Origin: an uncultured Bacteroidia bacterium | GTDB taxonomy: Bacteria; Bacteroidota; Bacteroidia; Bacteroidales; F082 | Assembly: GCA_902774365.1 (NCBI GenBank) | Contig: CACYHX010000001.1 | Coordinates: forward strand, 1 to 64,000 | Reading direction: 5' to 3' | DNA length: 64,000 bases | Shown here: piece by piece, positions 49,948 through 59,965 of the stretch | Numbering within the stretch: the stretch's first letter is position 1 | How the letters are laid out: each line of letters starts with the position of its first letter | Program-made: the position numbers and the translations under genes | Notes under the pieces: generated by a model | Told to the model about the DNA's origin: nothing | The model's input: only the letters and a program-made list of their open reading frames with translations | Database searches by the model: none

Positions 49948-50514
49948 TTAAATACTTTTTATTATACGAGCAGGTACCCCACCAACTATTGAATGTGTTG
50001 GCACAATGCCTTTCACCACTGCACCCGCAGCAACAATTGATCTAGGATTAATTGTACACTCTCCAATAATTCTGACACCACATGCAATCCAAACATCATC
50101 ACAAATCACCACTGGTTTAGCAACAACGGGATTGTATTTTATAGGAATAGAGTCATTTCCCCAAGTGTGAGATGTTGAGATAATGACAGTTTCTGTTGCT
50201 ATCGAAACATTGTTTCCAATTTCTACCCCCCCCCCAGCATCAATATAGCAATTGGGATTAATGCTTATGTTTGACCCTAATCTTAGTTTTTCAACGTTTA
50301 AGAGTATTACTCCCTGGTCAATGCCAATATTATCTCCAATCGTCGGCAAAATAGATTTCAATAAAACATATCGGATAAAAAAGCCGAATTTACCCGAAAC
50401 ATTTCTGTTCCAAACAAGAAGTTTTTTCCGAATTCCTTTTGGGAATATAGACAAGATAAAAACCGATGTATTAATAATGGGTTTTGCTTTTTTAAAAAGA
50501 TCTCTACCACTCAT
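49948..50514 (-). CDS. Hexapeptide-repeat acyltransferase with a G10 tract
   Basis: 188 residues with left-handed beta-helix repeats (LGSNISINPNCYIDAGGGVE, IGNNVSIATETVIIS) and the WbbJ-type end NPRSIVAAGAVVKGIVPTHS then IVGGVPARII. It O-acetylates a sugar of the glycan. Codons for Ala93-Gly94-96-Val contain ten consecutive G on the coding strand (C10 on plus, 50226-50235). Slippage by one base would end the protein about half way, so expression may be phase-variable. In this sequence the frame is intact (ON). Confidence 0.9.
   Translation of the reverse strand: MSGRDLFKKAKPIINTSVFILSIFPKGIRKKLLVWNRNVSGKFGFFIRYVLLKSILPTIGDNIGIDQGVILLNVEKLRLGSNISINPNCYIDAGGGVEIGNNVSIATETVIISTSHTWGNDSIPIKYNPVVAKPVVICDDVWIACGVRIIGECTINPRSIVAAGAVVKGIVPTHSIVGGVPARIIKSI
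50226..50235 (-). repeat. Homopolymeric G10 tract (possible phase-variation switch)
   Basis: Ten G in a row on the coding strand of the acyltransferase gene. It is the longest homopolymer of G/C noticed in the window and stands in an AT-rich gene. Confidence 0.85.
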
Positions 50515-50537
50515 AAAGATAATAATTGCGCATTCTA

Positions 50538-51842
50538 TTATTTACTGTTCAATGAAACCAATTCCTCATACAGCATTTTGACCATCTTATCCTTATTATG
50601 ATTGTTACAAGCACACTTCCGCGCTTTAACAGCATAACTTTCAATTAGAGAGGGGTCTGTAAGCATAAACATCTTTTCTTGAATCTCATCTTGTGTACTT
50701 GCAACAATTGCAGCGTCTTCTTCCAGAAAATACTCTATTGGAGCAATGTCCTTGGGTCCGACCGCAAAAATACACTTACCAGATGAAAGATAATCTGTGA
50801 TTTTTGTAGAAAAAGATAATCGCGCAACCTTACAATACTTTGGTTCAAAAGATTCCACAAACACTACCACATCATGCTCCGAAATAATTTGTTGAACCTC
50901 ATCATACTTAACTGGCGGCTTTATAAAGACATTTTCGATATTTAACAAATAATCTTTAATATCTGATGAAATGCTATTGGGAGTATAAATATCAAGTTGA
51001 ACCATAGTCTCTTCAGAATTCAACCTCTTTAGCGCGTCAGCGATGGCAAGTAAAGAATAAATCCTACCGTATATGATGTTTCCCATATATACCATCTTGA
51101 CAGGTTTATGGACATACAAATTTGAGGATGACAACTTGTCAATATCAATACCTTTTGTCAGTAATATGCTGTTTTTATTAAATATCTCGTCATACTCTCG
51201 TTTCATTTTAGGACTAATAACAAACATCCTATCGCATTGATCGACAACTCTTTTTATTGTCTTTCTATGATATTGCTTAAACAATCTATATAAAAGATTC
51301 TTAGATTGATATGAATAATTATCATCCTGCATATAAACTACAGAATGAGTATGAGCAATTTGAAGTACAAAATAATACAAATTGCATAAAAATGGCTCCG
51401 TTGCCCCATTAATCCAAACGACATCTGGGTCGAAATCCTTTATGAATTGTTTTAATTCTTTAGTTTTCCAACCTCTAAAAGACCACAAAATTTCACGTGC
51501 AATTGTGAACCAAATGGTACGATGCCCTCGAACATAATTCATTGTAGCAACCTCTTGCTTTGCAATCTTGGAATCCAAAGGCTTATCGTTCTCTTGATTC
51601 GTGTCTATGGCATGCCCTGTCTTCGTTCTCCATTTATAAAGTTTATGAACTAAAGAAAACTCGGAGATCTGAAAGAACTTGTGACAGCACTTCGTGTTGG
51701 GTGCAATTGTTTCGATATATATTTGAGCCAATTTATTTGGATCATACTCCTGAAATAGGTTGGTCAAGGTACTTGAAGTGCCGTCTGTGTCGTCCCAAAC
51801 ACCACGGGAGAGAATTAATACTTTTGGTAAAAATTGATTCAT
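50538..51842 (-). CDS. Glycosyltransferase (GT-B fold)
   Basis: 434 residues. N-terminal part VLILSRGVWDDTDGTSSTLT resembles GT4-type enzymes. The C-terminal donor domain has VKMVYMGNIIYGRIYSLLAI and DVVVFVESFEPKYCKVARLS then STKITDYLSSGKCIFAVGP, the usual nucleotide-sugar site. It is AT-rich compared with core genes. Donor and acceptor are unknown. Confidence 0.82.
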   Translation of the reverse strand: MNQFLPKVLILSRGVWDDTDGTSSTLTNLFQEYDPNKLAQIYIETIAPNTKCCHKFFQISEFSLVHKLYKWRTKTGHAIDTNQENDKPLDSKIAKQEVATMNYVRGHRTIWFTIAREILWSFRGWKTKELKQFIKDFDPDVVWINGATEPFLCNLYYFVLQIAHTHSVVYMQDDNYSYQSKNLLYRLFKQYHRKTIKRVVDQCDRMFVISPKMKREYDEIFNKNSILLTKGIDIDKLSSSNLYVHKPVKMVYMGNIIYGRIYSLLAIADALKRLNSEETMVQLDIYTPNSISSDIKDYLLNIENVFIKPPVKYDEVQQIISEHDVVVFVESFEPKYCKVARLSFSTKITDYLSSGKCIFAVGPKDIAPIEYFLEEDAAIVASTQDEIQEKMFMLTDPSLIESYAVKARKCACNNHNKDKMVKMLYEELVSLNSK

Positions 51843-51888
51843 TGTTCTTTACGGTTATCTAAAACGTTTGTCTGTTGACATAACCAAA

Positions 51889-52968
51889 TTAAAGTTGCTG
51901 CCAGAAAAACCTATATGGAACCACACTTCCTCCATTTCTATTACCATAAATAAAAACAAAGATAATCATAAAAGCGACCATAAACTTGACAAACCTTTTT
52001 GTGTTATTATTACCAATATAATTGAAATCATTTGGGAACGCTACAATCATAAACGGAATAAAATAATATGACAACCTAAATGCAACCGATGACACTAAAG
52101 CAAACGCTTGAAACGAAAAAGCCATGGTGGATAAACCCAAAAAGATACGTGATTCTTCTTTTTTATTGTTTATATAATTCCTACCAAATAAGAACAGAGA
52201 TAACAAACATACTCCATAAAATATCATTGTCGTTGGCGAATAGCCTTCGTCTCCTAAATAAGCCTCAATATAATGTTCATTATCTAATAGTGTTAAAAAG
52301 TTTTCCCACAAAAAAATGGATCCGAACAATGAAACTGCAACAATGCCAATCAGGTATACATAATACAATTTGAAATTCCGAATAAAATAAAGAGCAACCC
52401 CTATCAAAAAGGCCAGTGAAGCATGATGGCAAAAATAGGCTAATAATGCTAATAATACTGTTTTTACATACTTTTTATCTACTAGTGCCATATAATATAA
52501 CAACACGAAAGCCATAGACAAAGTCTGTTTGAGACCAGCTAATGAAAACGAATATAATCCTATAACCACAAAACCCAACATACTATATAATTTATCTTCG
52601 GAGTATCTATTGATAAATTTTGCAATGGCATATACATATATGAACTCTACTATTCCAAAGAATAATTGCACAGGGAAATGGAAAACCGAACAGATTTTTG
52701 CTAGCAAATAAAGTCCGGGGTAATCTCTATATTTATCAAAAATAATATAACTAAACGAATACCATGAAATGTCGGAATAGTCTTCCAAATAATACTTTGT
52801 ATCCGTGCCGACAGTACTTCCTCTTAGTGCGGCCAAAAGTATGAGAATGGAACAAATTATTATCAAATAGTTTCTCTCTATTCGGTTTCTTTGATCTCCA
52901 ATAGGAAATCCGAGGACATGATTCCTAAATAAAAACAGCAACAATATAACAACTAAATATACAAGCAT
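51889..52968 (-). CDS. EpsG-family polysaccharide polymerase (Wzy-like)
   Basis: 359 residues with about ten membrane helices. The family mark is AALRGSTVGTDTKYYLEDYS after the second helix, typical of EpsG proteins, which join lipid-linked repeat units in the periplasm. It is the only polymerase candidate of the operon. Start is the ATG at 52968. Confidence 0.88.
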   Translation of the reverse strand: MLVYLVVILLLFLFRNHVLGFPIGDQRNRIERNYLIIICSILILLAALRGSTVGTDTKYYLEDYSDISWYSFSYIIFDKYRDYPGLYLLAKICSVFHFPVQLFFGIVEFIYVYAIAKFINRYSEDKLYSMLGFVVIGLYSFSLAGLKQTLSMAFVLLYYMALVDKKYVKTVLLALLAYFCHHASLAFLIGVALYFIRNFKLYYVYLIGIVAVSLFGSIFLWENFLTLLDNEHYIEAYLGDEGYSPTTMIFYGVCLLSLFLFGRNYINNKKEESRIFLGLSTMAFSFQAFALVSSVAFRLSYYFIPFMIVAFPNDFNYIGNNNTKRFVKFMVAFMIIFVFIYGNRNGGSVVPYRFFWQQL

Positions 52969-53019
52969 TATTCTCTATATAACAAATTAATAATCCTGTT
53001 TGCTATGCTTCATTTCTCT

Positions 53020-54327
53020 TTAAAACAACTGTTCTTTGGGGATTATTTCACCACTTCTATAATTCCCAATAATTGCATAAAAATTCTCAATTAAACGAGG
53101 CAAGTTTTCCAACGCCTTGGCCCTACGCTTGGCGAAATAATCAAGCGCATTGTTTCTCAGTTCTTCTTCTTTTTGAGAATTCTCCATTAAGATAATCATT
53201 TTTTTCGCCAAATCATCCACGTCATTCATCTCGGCAATTAAGACACATTCTTTGTCTTTGTTAAGTGACGGCGTGCCATCCGTTTTGTAACAAACCACAG
53301 GGAGTCCGAATTTCATGCTTTGCAACTGGGTTCCCGAAATATTGTCCAGTTTGCATGGCAATACTGCAAACCGCACTAATTGCAAATGTTGAAACAAATC
53401 ATTGCGGTTTTCAAAGAATGGGGTGAAAGTAACATTTTCTTCCAATCCATTTTCAGTTATCAGTTGCATCAATTCTGATTTGACCGTGGCAGGCCCACCA
53501 TCCACCAAGTCTAGACGAACATGGGGATACTTTTGTTTCACTATGGCTAACGCCTTAATACAATCATGATAGCCTTTCTGTTCACTCATAGATAAGGCAA
53601 AATTGATAAAATCGAATTCCTTGTGCTCTACTGGTTTTGGACTAAAAGTTGGTTTGCTTACAACAGGCCAATCAAATCGGAAAACATTCCCTTTGTAACC
53701 TAATTCCCGCAACGCCAAACCATGCTTCTCACAATTTACACCAACATATTGGGTTTTCTTCAATATCTCCAACTCAGTAGTGCCATTTTTACTCTCCCAG
53801 GAACCTGTCGCTTTGAAACTTGGGTCGTTATATACCGTCTGGCATAAAACGTATATAGGATAACCGTCTAAGCCAAGAATAGTACTTGAATAGTGTGCGT
53901 TTTCAGCACCAGCAAGCACTACAATATCGGGATTGACATCATGAACAATTCTTCGCACTTTTGGTGTTATCGGATTCAGTTTACGCCACAAGCTATCATT
54001 GGGGATAATATGCTTCAAAAACGTAGAGAAGTCGCATCTAATAAAATGATAGTGTATTTTATCAGAGTCAAACGAAACAACAGGTTTTTTCAAACCGCCA
54101 TGAGCAGAGATAACGGTCAAATCGATATCGTCTCTCTCTTTTATTGCGTTAATCATATTACTATCCCAAGGTGCGATGTCACCATATCCTTCCCTCTTTT
54201 CTGGCAATCTTAGAATTTTTCTTACCAACCTATAGAGTCGGCCTTTGCTCAATGGCAAATGGCTCCTAACTTCCTTATTTGAAAAATGACATATTAATGC
54301 GACTTTCATTTTTCCAACTTCTTCCAT
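53020..54327 (-). CDS. Glycosyltransferase family 4-like
   Basis: 435 residues (429 if the second ATG at 54309, MKVALICHFSNKEV, is used, which looks more natural for a GT-B N-terminus). The donor domain has FINFALSMSEQKGYHDCIKA and FAVLPCKLDNISGTQLQSMK followed by FGLPVVCYKTDG. The N-terminal domain includes PDIVVLAGAENAHYSS. It would add one sugar of the repeat. Three bases downstream of the nucleotidyltransferase gene. Confidence 0.85.
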   Translation of the reverse strand: MEEVGKMKVALICHFSNKEVRSHLPLSKGRLYRLVRKILRLPEKREGYGDIAPWDSNMINAIKERDDIDLTVISAHGGLKKPVVSFDSDKIHYHFIRCDFSTFLKHIIPNDSLWRKLNPITPKVRRIVHDVNPDIVVLAGAENAHYSSTILGLDGYPIYVLCQTVYNDPSFKATGSWESKNGTTELEILKKTQYVGVNCEKHGLALRELGYKGNVFRFDWPVVSKPTFSPKPVEHKEFDFINFALSMSEQKGYHDCIKALAIVKQKYPHVRLDLVDGGPATVKSELMQLITENGLEENVTFTPFFENRNDLFQHLQLVRFAVLPCKLDNISGTQLQSMKFGLPVVCYKTDGTPSLNKDKECVLIAEMNDVDDLAKKMIILMENSQKEEELRNNALDYFAKRRAKALENLPRLIENFYAIIGNYRSGEIIPKEQLF

Positions 54328-54330
54328 AGT

Positions 54331-55401
54331 TTACAATACTTTTATCATCCTTAAGTATTCTCTCCATTCTCCCATGTCTTTCCAAGCATGTTCGCTCACC
54401 GGAAAACAACCCACGCGTCCACCTCTCATCTTTATCTTTTCCATTAATTGCGTAATATGGAAAAACTCTCCTTCCGGTATTTCATCAATACATTCAGAAT
54501 TCAAGATATACACCCCTGTGTTAATCATATAGGTTAACTCCGGCTTTTCTTTCAAACCCACCATCAAACCATTTTCTCCGGTTTCAATTACACCATATGG
54601 GATTTTAATACTCTTGACCGCCGTAACGATGGTTAGATCATTATGGTTTTCCAGATGGTAATCGTAAACATCCCGATAGTCCTGATCGATGATTATGTCA
54701 CAATTAGACACAAAAAATGGAGTTTTTATCTTCCCTTTTAGCAAAGAAACGCTTCCTATGGTTCCTAAAGGATGTGTTTCCTCAAAGAAATCCACATTAT
54801 ACTTATGTTCCAGCTGATCCATATAATACCGCATCATGTCGCTCTTGTAGTTCACCGACACATAAAACTTTTGGCAACCGATACTTTCAAATTGGTCCAT
54901 AATCTCCTCTAGGATGGTCTTGTCTCCAATAGGAACCAAGGGTTTGGGGATTACGTTTGTTATGGGTTTCAAACGGGTACCCTTTCCGCCAGCCATTATG
55001 ACCACAGGCAATTTTATCTTTTTTTCATCAATCTGGGGCGTGTTTCCAAGCACTTCGTCCCAAAATACCACATCAACGAGATTACCTTCATTATCCAATA
55101 TGGGCATGAACTCGGCCCGCTTTTGGCGCATCCATTCCCTGATGGATTCCCTGTCATCATTGACATGAGCATATTTTTTCCCCTTGTTATTGATGATTAT
55201 TTCTATAGGGGTATCGAATGGGATATTTGCTATAATAGCTCGTTGCAAATCGCCATTGGTGATAATGCCAAGAAACTTTTCATTTGTGAATACCAACAAT
55301 GATTTAGTACGACTCTCATCCATCCATTTCATTGTTTGAATAATGGATTGTTTGGAATCAATGATTTTGCTTTGGATTCGGTCAGAGTATTTCATGCTCA
55401 A
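54331..55401 (-). CDS. CBS-domain nucleotidyltransferase (PtmE-like sugar-1-phosphate nucleotidyltransferase)
   Basis: 356 residues. Two CBS motifs (about 1-120; SLLVFTNEKFLGIITNGDLQ and PILDNEGNLVDVVFWDE) precede an NTP-transferase domain with PVVIMAGGKGTRLKPITNVI and PKPLVPIGDKTILEEI. This order is that of Campylobacter PtmE, a GlcN-1-P guanylyltransferase, and of related activating enzymes. It makes an NDP-sugar of unknown identity. Its ATG overlaps the stop of the upstream FemAB/GNAT gene by four bases. Confidence 0.85.
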   Translation of the reverse strand: MSMKYSDRIQSKIIDSKQSIIQTMKWMDESRTKSLLVFTNEKFLGIITNGDLQRAIIANIPFDTPIEIIINNKGKKYAHVNDDRESIREWMRQKRAEFMPILDNEGNLVDVVFWDEVLGNTPQIDEKKIKLPVVIMAGGKGTRLKPITNVIPKPLVPIGDKTILEEIMDQFESIGCQKFYVSVNYKSDMMRYYMDQLEHKYNVDFFEETHPLGTIGSVSLLKGKIKTPFFVSNCDIIIDQDYRDVYDYHLENHNDLTIVTAVKSIKIPYGVIETGENGLMVGLKEKPELTYMINTGVYILNSECIDEIPEGEFFHITQLMEKIKMRGGRVGCFPVSEHAWKDMGEWREYLRMIKVL

Positions 55402-56477
55402 TAATCTATTTCTCTATATCCTAATAATTTCACATGGTTGTGTTCATAGCTCTTTGGATAGTTTTCCTTCCATTGCTGAACAACACTGTCGTAAACCACT
55501 TGGTTATGCACCCGCTTCCCAATCCAAAACTCCGTTTTTGTTTTGGAGAAATTCTGTTTGAAGAGTAACAAAGAATCGCCTTCATCACCAGTGGTGCCGC
55601 CTCCAAAATGGAACCGCTTGCAACCTCTTTCCTTGGCTTTCTGGATGCCATACCAAAGAATCAGATTGTTAGCGGCATATTTCGAGTAATTTCTATCGCG
55701 AGCAGAAAGATGATAGTGTGCATAGTCCTCACTATACATGAACATGGATCCAGCAATCACTTTACCATCAAGCATGGCAAAATATAGAACACTATTATCC
55801 TTGAATGATGTCTTATATTCGTCATAATAGCTTTGTGGAAAGAAGTAATAGTTTTCGGCATTGAGGTTGGTCATCGTGCCATCATAAAGCTTGCGGAAAG
55901 TCTCATAATCATCGCTTTCAACAATAGTCACACCCTCTTTCTCAGCTTTGCGAATCATATTGCGGTTTTTTGAACTGAACTGTTGCGTCCAGATTTCATC
56001 CAACGACTGATTCAAGTCCAAGGCAACCGTATGTCGACTAAAGAAAGTCTTCATTTTAGGTGAAGCTAAACGATGGTTGTTTAGCAACGGATGAAACCGC
56101 ATAAATTCGGCCACAATATCATTCTCTTGACACCAAGCATCAAATTCTTTCCAAAACTCAGCAATGAAACTAACACCATCAGTTGAAGCAATCAATCCGT
56201 TATAGCCATATGCACCTTGTATGTCGTAATACTCCTTGTCTAACTCATAACCCAACGGAGTGATAGGGTTTTTCAAGAAAGGATAAATTGCAATATTACT
56301 CTCCTTTTCAAACACAAAGCATAAGGCTTCTCCATCACCATAGTTTTGATAGAGGGAATAATATTCAGGGGTGAAATAGAGGTCTTTCCTGATGTTTGGA
56401 ATCTTATTAAGATAAGAATTCCAAAGAATAGAATCTTTAATGGTTAGTAATAAATTATTTCTCATCAGATAAATCAT
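55398..56477 (-). CDS. FemAB/GNAT-type acyltransferase
   Basis: 359 residues with the double-GNAT layout of FemAB/FemX-like proteins. The N-terminal half contains YFTPEYYSLYQNYGDGEALC and the C-terminal half KNRNMIRKAEKEGVTIVESD, VIAGSMFMYSEDYAHYHLSA and KERGCKRFHFGGG. Fem-type enzymes transfer aminoacyl groups from tRNA; relatives in glycan loci transfer acyl groups to sugars. Next to two ATP-grasp genes it may take part in amino-acid decoration. Substrate unknown. Confidence 0.82.
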   Translation of the reverse strand: MIYLMRNNLLLTIKDSILWNSYLNKIPNIRKDLYFTPEYYSLYQNYGDGEALCFVFEKESNIAIYPFLKNPITPLGYELDKEYYDIQGAYGYNGLIASTDGVSFIAEFWKEFDAWCQENDIVAEFMRFHPLLNNHRLASPKMKTFFSRHTVALDLNQSLDEIWTQQFSSKNRNMIRKAEKEGVTIVESDDYETFRKLYDGTMTNLNAENYYFFPQSYYDEYKTSFKDNSVLYFAMLDGKVIAGSMFMYSEDYAHYHLSARDRNYSKYAANNLILWYGIQKAKERGCKRFHFGGGTTGDEGDSLLLFKQNFSKTKTEFWIGKRVHNQVVYDSVVQQWKENYPKSYEHNHVKLLGYREIDY

Positions 56478-57598
56478 TCATATCCTTCAAACATGGTATT
56501 CCGTCTCGGCCAAAGCTCACGAATAATCCTCTCAGTGTTTTCTCCCATTCCAGAACAGAAAGCAGACTGACTTAGTCCTGGATGAGTGTTAAATTCTATA
56601 AGGATAGGCTCCCCTGATTCTTCGATTGAGACATCCCAGCCGACAATATTAAAATATGGTAGCTTAAAGTGAAGTCTTTTGACAAATTCAATGGCCTTGT
56701 CATATGATGGTAATTGATAACCTTCTAATGCTATTCCTGTGTCAGTTTTTAATACATTGTCCTCACTATATCCACCGAAGGCAGCCTTCCCAAGCTTACC
56801 TTCTTTCGTTATAGTTGTGCTAATACCGCCCGCACACTGATTGTCAATCACTTGTCCACTACGACCTATTCGGATTACGGAATAAATCACAAGCACCTCC
56901 ATATCAGAGCGATAAGTAAGAATACGCATAGTATTTACAGAAGTTGGATTCAAAGCGGCAATATCCTTGTGTTGTTTGACACGCTCCTGTATCAAAAAAT
57001 TATGTTTATATTGTTTGAACACTTCACCTATGGTTTTGCCATCAATATTTGTTTTACCATTAGCGACTGATAACAGTTTTACTCCATTTCCATGTTTATC
57101 CATCGCAGGTTTGAGAATAACATTATCCATGTTCTGGCACAATTGTATAGCTTCGTCCTCTGAAACAGCCCTTCCCTCATAATAGTAGTATCCATTCATA
57201 TTTTTCAATATGGTATGAACAACATTCTCACCCGCAAGAATAATGTCATAGATATTTTTGTCATCATACGCATTCCTCATTTGATAAACATTGGCCTTCT
57301 GCAATATTTCCATGGTATAAAAATCCTTCGGAACATAGTCTTTGGAAAAGACACCAGTTCTTGAATAAAAATATTCATGGCAATAAAGCGGAACCGTTTG
57401 TCCAATCATGCTGATATAAAAATCATCCACTTCTTTTTTTTGTGCTTTCGTTAACTTTCGGAGAGTCTTCAAATCTTTAAAATTCCGGGTGATTTTCTTT
57501 TCCAAATCTTTTGACATTTGCCGCTTATTGTAAGACTTTACCATCTGGTCCATTAAGGCTATGACCTTGCTCTTAAACTTATTCACAATTTTTCCCAT
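56474..57598 (-). CDS. Sugar-transfer-associated ATP-grasp protein 1
   Basis: 374 residues. ATP-grasp signs: NVILKPAMDKHGNGVKLLSV (ATP-binding lysine loop), FLIQERVKQHKDIAALNPTS, STITKEGKL and the metal site in VGWDVSIEESGEPILIEFNT then HPGLSQSAF. These ligases form amide bonds from a carboxyl-phosphate intermediate. It is a clear paralogue of the next gene (57662). It has its own promoter-like box at 57650-57657. Confidence 0.9.
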   Translation of the reverse strand: MGKIVNKFKSKVIALMDQMVKSYNKRQMSKDLEKKITRNFKDLKTLRKLTKAQKKEVDDFYISMIGQTVPLYCHEYFYSRTGVFSKDYVPKDFYTMEILQKANVYQMRNAYDDKNIYDIILAGENVVHTILKNMNGYYYYEGRAVSEDEAIQLCQNMDNVILKPAMDKHGNGVKLLSVANGKTNIDGKTIGEVFKQYKHNFLIQERVKQHKDIAALNPTSVNTMRILTYRSDMEVLVIYSVIRIGRSGQVIDNQCAGGISTTITKEGKLGKAAFGGYSEDNVLKTDTGIALEGYQLPSYDKAIEFVKRLHFKLPYFNIVGWDVSIEESGEPILIEFNTHPGLSQSAFCSGMGENTERIIRELWPRRNTMFEGYE

Positions 57599-57649
57599 AA
57601 TTTTCTACAAAAAATTTAAAACATTAATTCTATTTCAAAATACGCCTTG

Positions 57650-57657
57650 CAAATATA
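57650..57657 (-). promoter_or_regulatory. TAnnTTTG box between the two ATP-grasp genes
   Basis: Minus strand TATATTTGC, 52 bases before the start at 57598; suggests an internal promoter in the long operon. Confidence 0.5.
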
Positions 57658-57661
57658 ATTT

Positions 57662-58798
57662 CTACAATTTTCCAAAAAAGAATTTTACCATAGTTTTAAA
57701 ATAGACCGGTTCCAACATACGATATGTAGGGTTCCCCACTCGAGAATTAGGACGGCTCATGGCATCCTTTACCACCATCTCTGTATAGTCGCCAAAAGCA
57801 GGTCCCACAGCAGATTGACTCAGTTCAGGGGTGGTATTCCACTCCAACATTACAGGATTACCCTCATCATCAATACAGATGTCCCATCCCACTAAATCCT
57901 GGAAGGGCAAATTCAAGTGTTGTTCTTTCACTACATCAACCGCCTTTTCAAAAGAAGGCACTATATAACCTTCCAACTTGATGCCAGAATCCGTCAACTC
58001 TATTTTGTCCTGTCCAGGCGCGCCATAAGCCCACTTACACAATGTACCATCCAAATTGATTTTTGTGCTGATTCCTCCTGCCGATTCATTATCAATAGCC
58101 TGGCCTTTTCTTCCTATCCTTATTGCGGCATAAAGCACAATCACCTCCATTCCCTTACGATAAGTCACTATTCTTATCGTATTGATTGAATCGGGATTCA
58201 GTGCACTCATGGCTTGATGTTGCTTAACAAGGTCTTGTATCAGGAAATCCTTGCCATACTTCACTAATAAATCTTTGAGTTTCGTACCCTTATCGTCGAC
58301 AATACCATTTTGTATGTGCAACTTTTTTACCCCGTTTCCATGCGAAGATAGTGTGGGCTTAACAATCACATCACCAACATTACCGCATTTTGACACTGCT
58401 TCATCCAAAGAGACAGCTTTATTCTCGACATAGAAGTATCCGTTTCGGTTTTTCAAATATGTGTGCGGCTGTTTCATGCTTGGCAGCACAATGTCATTCA
58501 GGTTTTTATCAGAGAAAGGAACACACCATGGCAATTGATTCAGTCTGCCAGTCAGTTCCAAACGATATAAACTAGTTGGGATATATTTTACCGAAAACAA
58601 ACCTGTGCGAGCATAAAAATAGCGATGCCAATCTGTCGGAACTTTATAACCCACCAAAGGCACATAAAAATCTTGGATTTCTCGTTCCTGTTCTTTAGTC
58701 AGTTCTACTTTATGAGGCAGTTTCTTATAGCTTTCGTTGATTTGTTTGATATATTTTTCAACAAAAAGACCGTTTTGAATTTTAGTTTTAATTCTCAT
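57662..58798 (-). CDS. Sugar-transfer-associated ATP-grasp protein 2
   Basis: 378 residues. The same blocks as its neighbour: DVIVKPTLSSHGNGVKKLHI, FLIQDLVKQHQAMSALNPDS, and VGWDICIDDEGNPVMLEWNT then TPELSQSAVGP. Tandem paralogues suggest two successive ligations, or ligations to two different acceptors. Twelve bases separate it from the CapA gene. Confidence 0.9.
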   Translation of the reverse strand: MRIKTKIQNGLFVEKYIKQINESYKKLPHKVELTKEQEREIQDFYVPLVGYKVPTDWHRYFYARTGLFSVKYIPTSLYRLELTGRLNQLPWCVPFSDKNLNDIVLPSMKQPHTYLKNRNGYFYVENKAVSLDEAVSKCGNVGDVIVKPTLSSHGNGVKKLHIQNGIVDDKGTKLKDLLVKYGKDFLIQDLVKQHQAMSALNPDSINTIRIVTYRKGMEVIVLYAAIRIGRKGQAIDNESAGGISTKINLDGTLCKWAYGAPGQDKIELTDSGIKLEGYIVPSFEKAVDVVKEQHLNLPFQDLVGWDICIDDEGNPVMLEWNTTPELSQSAVGPAFGDYTEMVVKDAMSRPNSRVGNPTYRMLEPVYFKTMVKFFFGKL

Positions 58799-58810
58799 CG
58801 ATATGTATTA

Positions 58811-59965
58811 TTACTTTATTCTTCCAAGCAAAAACCTCAACATTTGAGCTCTTCTCAAATCATTCCTGAATAAGTACAACAAGTCTTTATTGTTCGACAC
58901 GGCACCTGTATTTTTATTTTTCCCAAATAAACAATTTCTTAAAGCCTTTAGTGCTTGTTTTAAAGATTTGGGTTGGAACATAGCGTTCATTTTGCTCAAA
59001 TATGAGTCCACTTGTTTGTGGATAATAGGGGATATATATTCATTATATGCCTGCTCATTGGTCAATAAGCCACAAACAAATTCATTATGGCGAGTAGACT
59101 CCTCACTATGGTCTATCTCAAGTGCAATATTGTTAACATTGCGTGTATTGATTACCTCCCATAACAATTGATTGTTTTCAATGCTCAAAACCACACACCG
59201 GCCTTCATACCAATGGGCTCTATTTGTTGCCCGGTATAATGTGTCCTTTTTGCTGTTAAAAAAGAAATTCCCCAAACTGTAAAATATAGGTTTCCCTTTG
59301 TATTCTTCCCACCCCTGTGGACAATGTGGATGTGCGCCAAAAACACCGTCAGCACCATAATCAATAAAGTCCCTATATCTTGCAATGGTTTCTGGCATTG
59401 GAGCATCAATGTACTCAATTCCATCATGGGGCAAGACAAACAAATAATCCAATCTCTTTTTGGCATCAATGATGATATGATTTACTTGAAGATCATTAAG
59501 ATAGGCACATCCCAACCCCTCACGCTTTTCTGCATCTTGCAACGGCCATGTATAAACAGCGAAAGACAAGGCCAAAAAGCCAATCTTTATTCCATAAATC
59601 TCAATCTCCTTTACTTGATAAGCTTCTTCATACGTTCCCGCTCCAAAAGAAGCCTCACCCAAAGCTGCTTTCGTCTTCTTAAACCCTTCCTCACCCCAAT
59701 CGAAAGTGTGGTTGTTTGCAATCGAAAACAAATCGAAACCAAGATTGCGAAGGAACTGAGGGGCATCATCATTTTGAAAAAACCTTTCTTCCTTCCTTTC
59801 AGGAAGCTCTATATCAGGTTTTAACGGAACCTCAAAATTCACAATTCGGCAATCACAAGATGACAACAAGCGTTTTATTTCCTCACTTGGGGAAATCAAT
59901 GTAGTTGTGGGTTTGCAGCAAAAGTCCCCAGCAAATAGTAATCGGATTCTATTATTGGATTGCAT
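58811..59965 (-). CDS. CapA-family (PGA_cap metallophosphatase) protein
   Basis: 384 residues starting MQSNNRIRLLFAGDFCCKP. Metal-binding blocks of the calcineurin-like CapA family: LLFAGDFC, NFEVPLKP, FSIANNHTFDWGEEGFKKT, VLPHDGIEYIDAPMPETIAR, and FGAHPHCPQGWEEYKGKPIF with YSLGNFFF. In poly-gamma-glutamate producers CapA is needed for polymer export; here its substrate is unknown. No signal peptide. The ATG at 59965 is used instead of a GTG at 59983; it overlaps the upstream gene. Confidence 0.9.
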   Translation of the reverse strand: MQSNNRIRLLFAGDFCCKPTTTLISPSEEIKRLLSSCDCRIVNFEVPLKPDIELPERKEERFFQNDDAPQFLRNLGFDLFSIANNHTFDWGEEGFKKTKAALGEASFGAGTYEEAYQVKEIEIYGIKIGFLALSFAVYTWPLQDAEKREGLGCAYLNDLQVNHIIIDAKKRLDYLFVLPHDGIEYIDAPMPETIARYRDFIDYGADGVFGAHPHCPQGWEEYKGKPIFYSLGNFFFNSKKDTLYRATNRAHWYEGRCVVLSIENNQLLWEVINTRNVNNIALEIDHSEESTRHNEFVCGLLTNEQAYNEYISPIIHKQVDSYLSKMNAMFQPKSLKQALKALRNCLFGKNKNTGAVSNNKDLLYLFRNDLRRAQMLRFLLGRIK

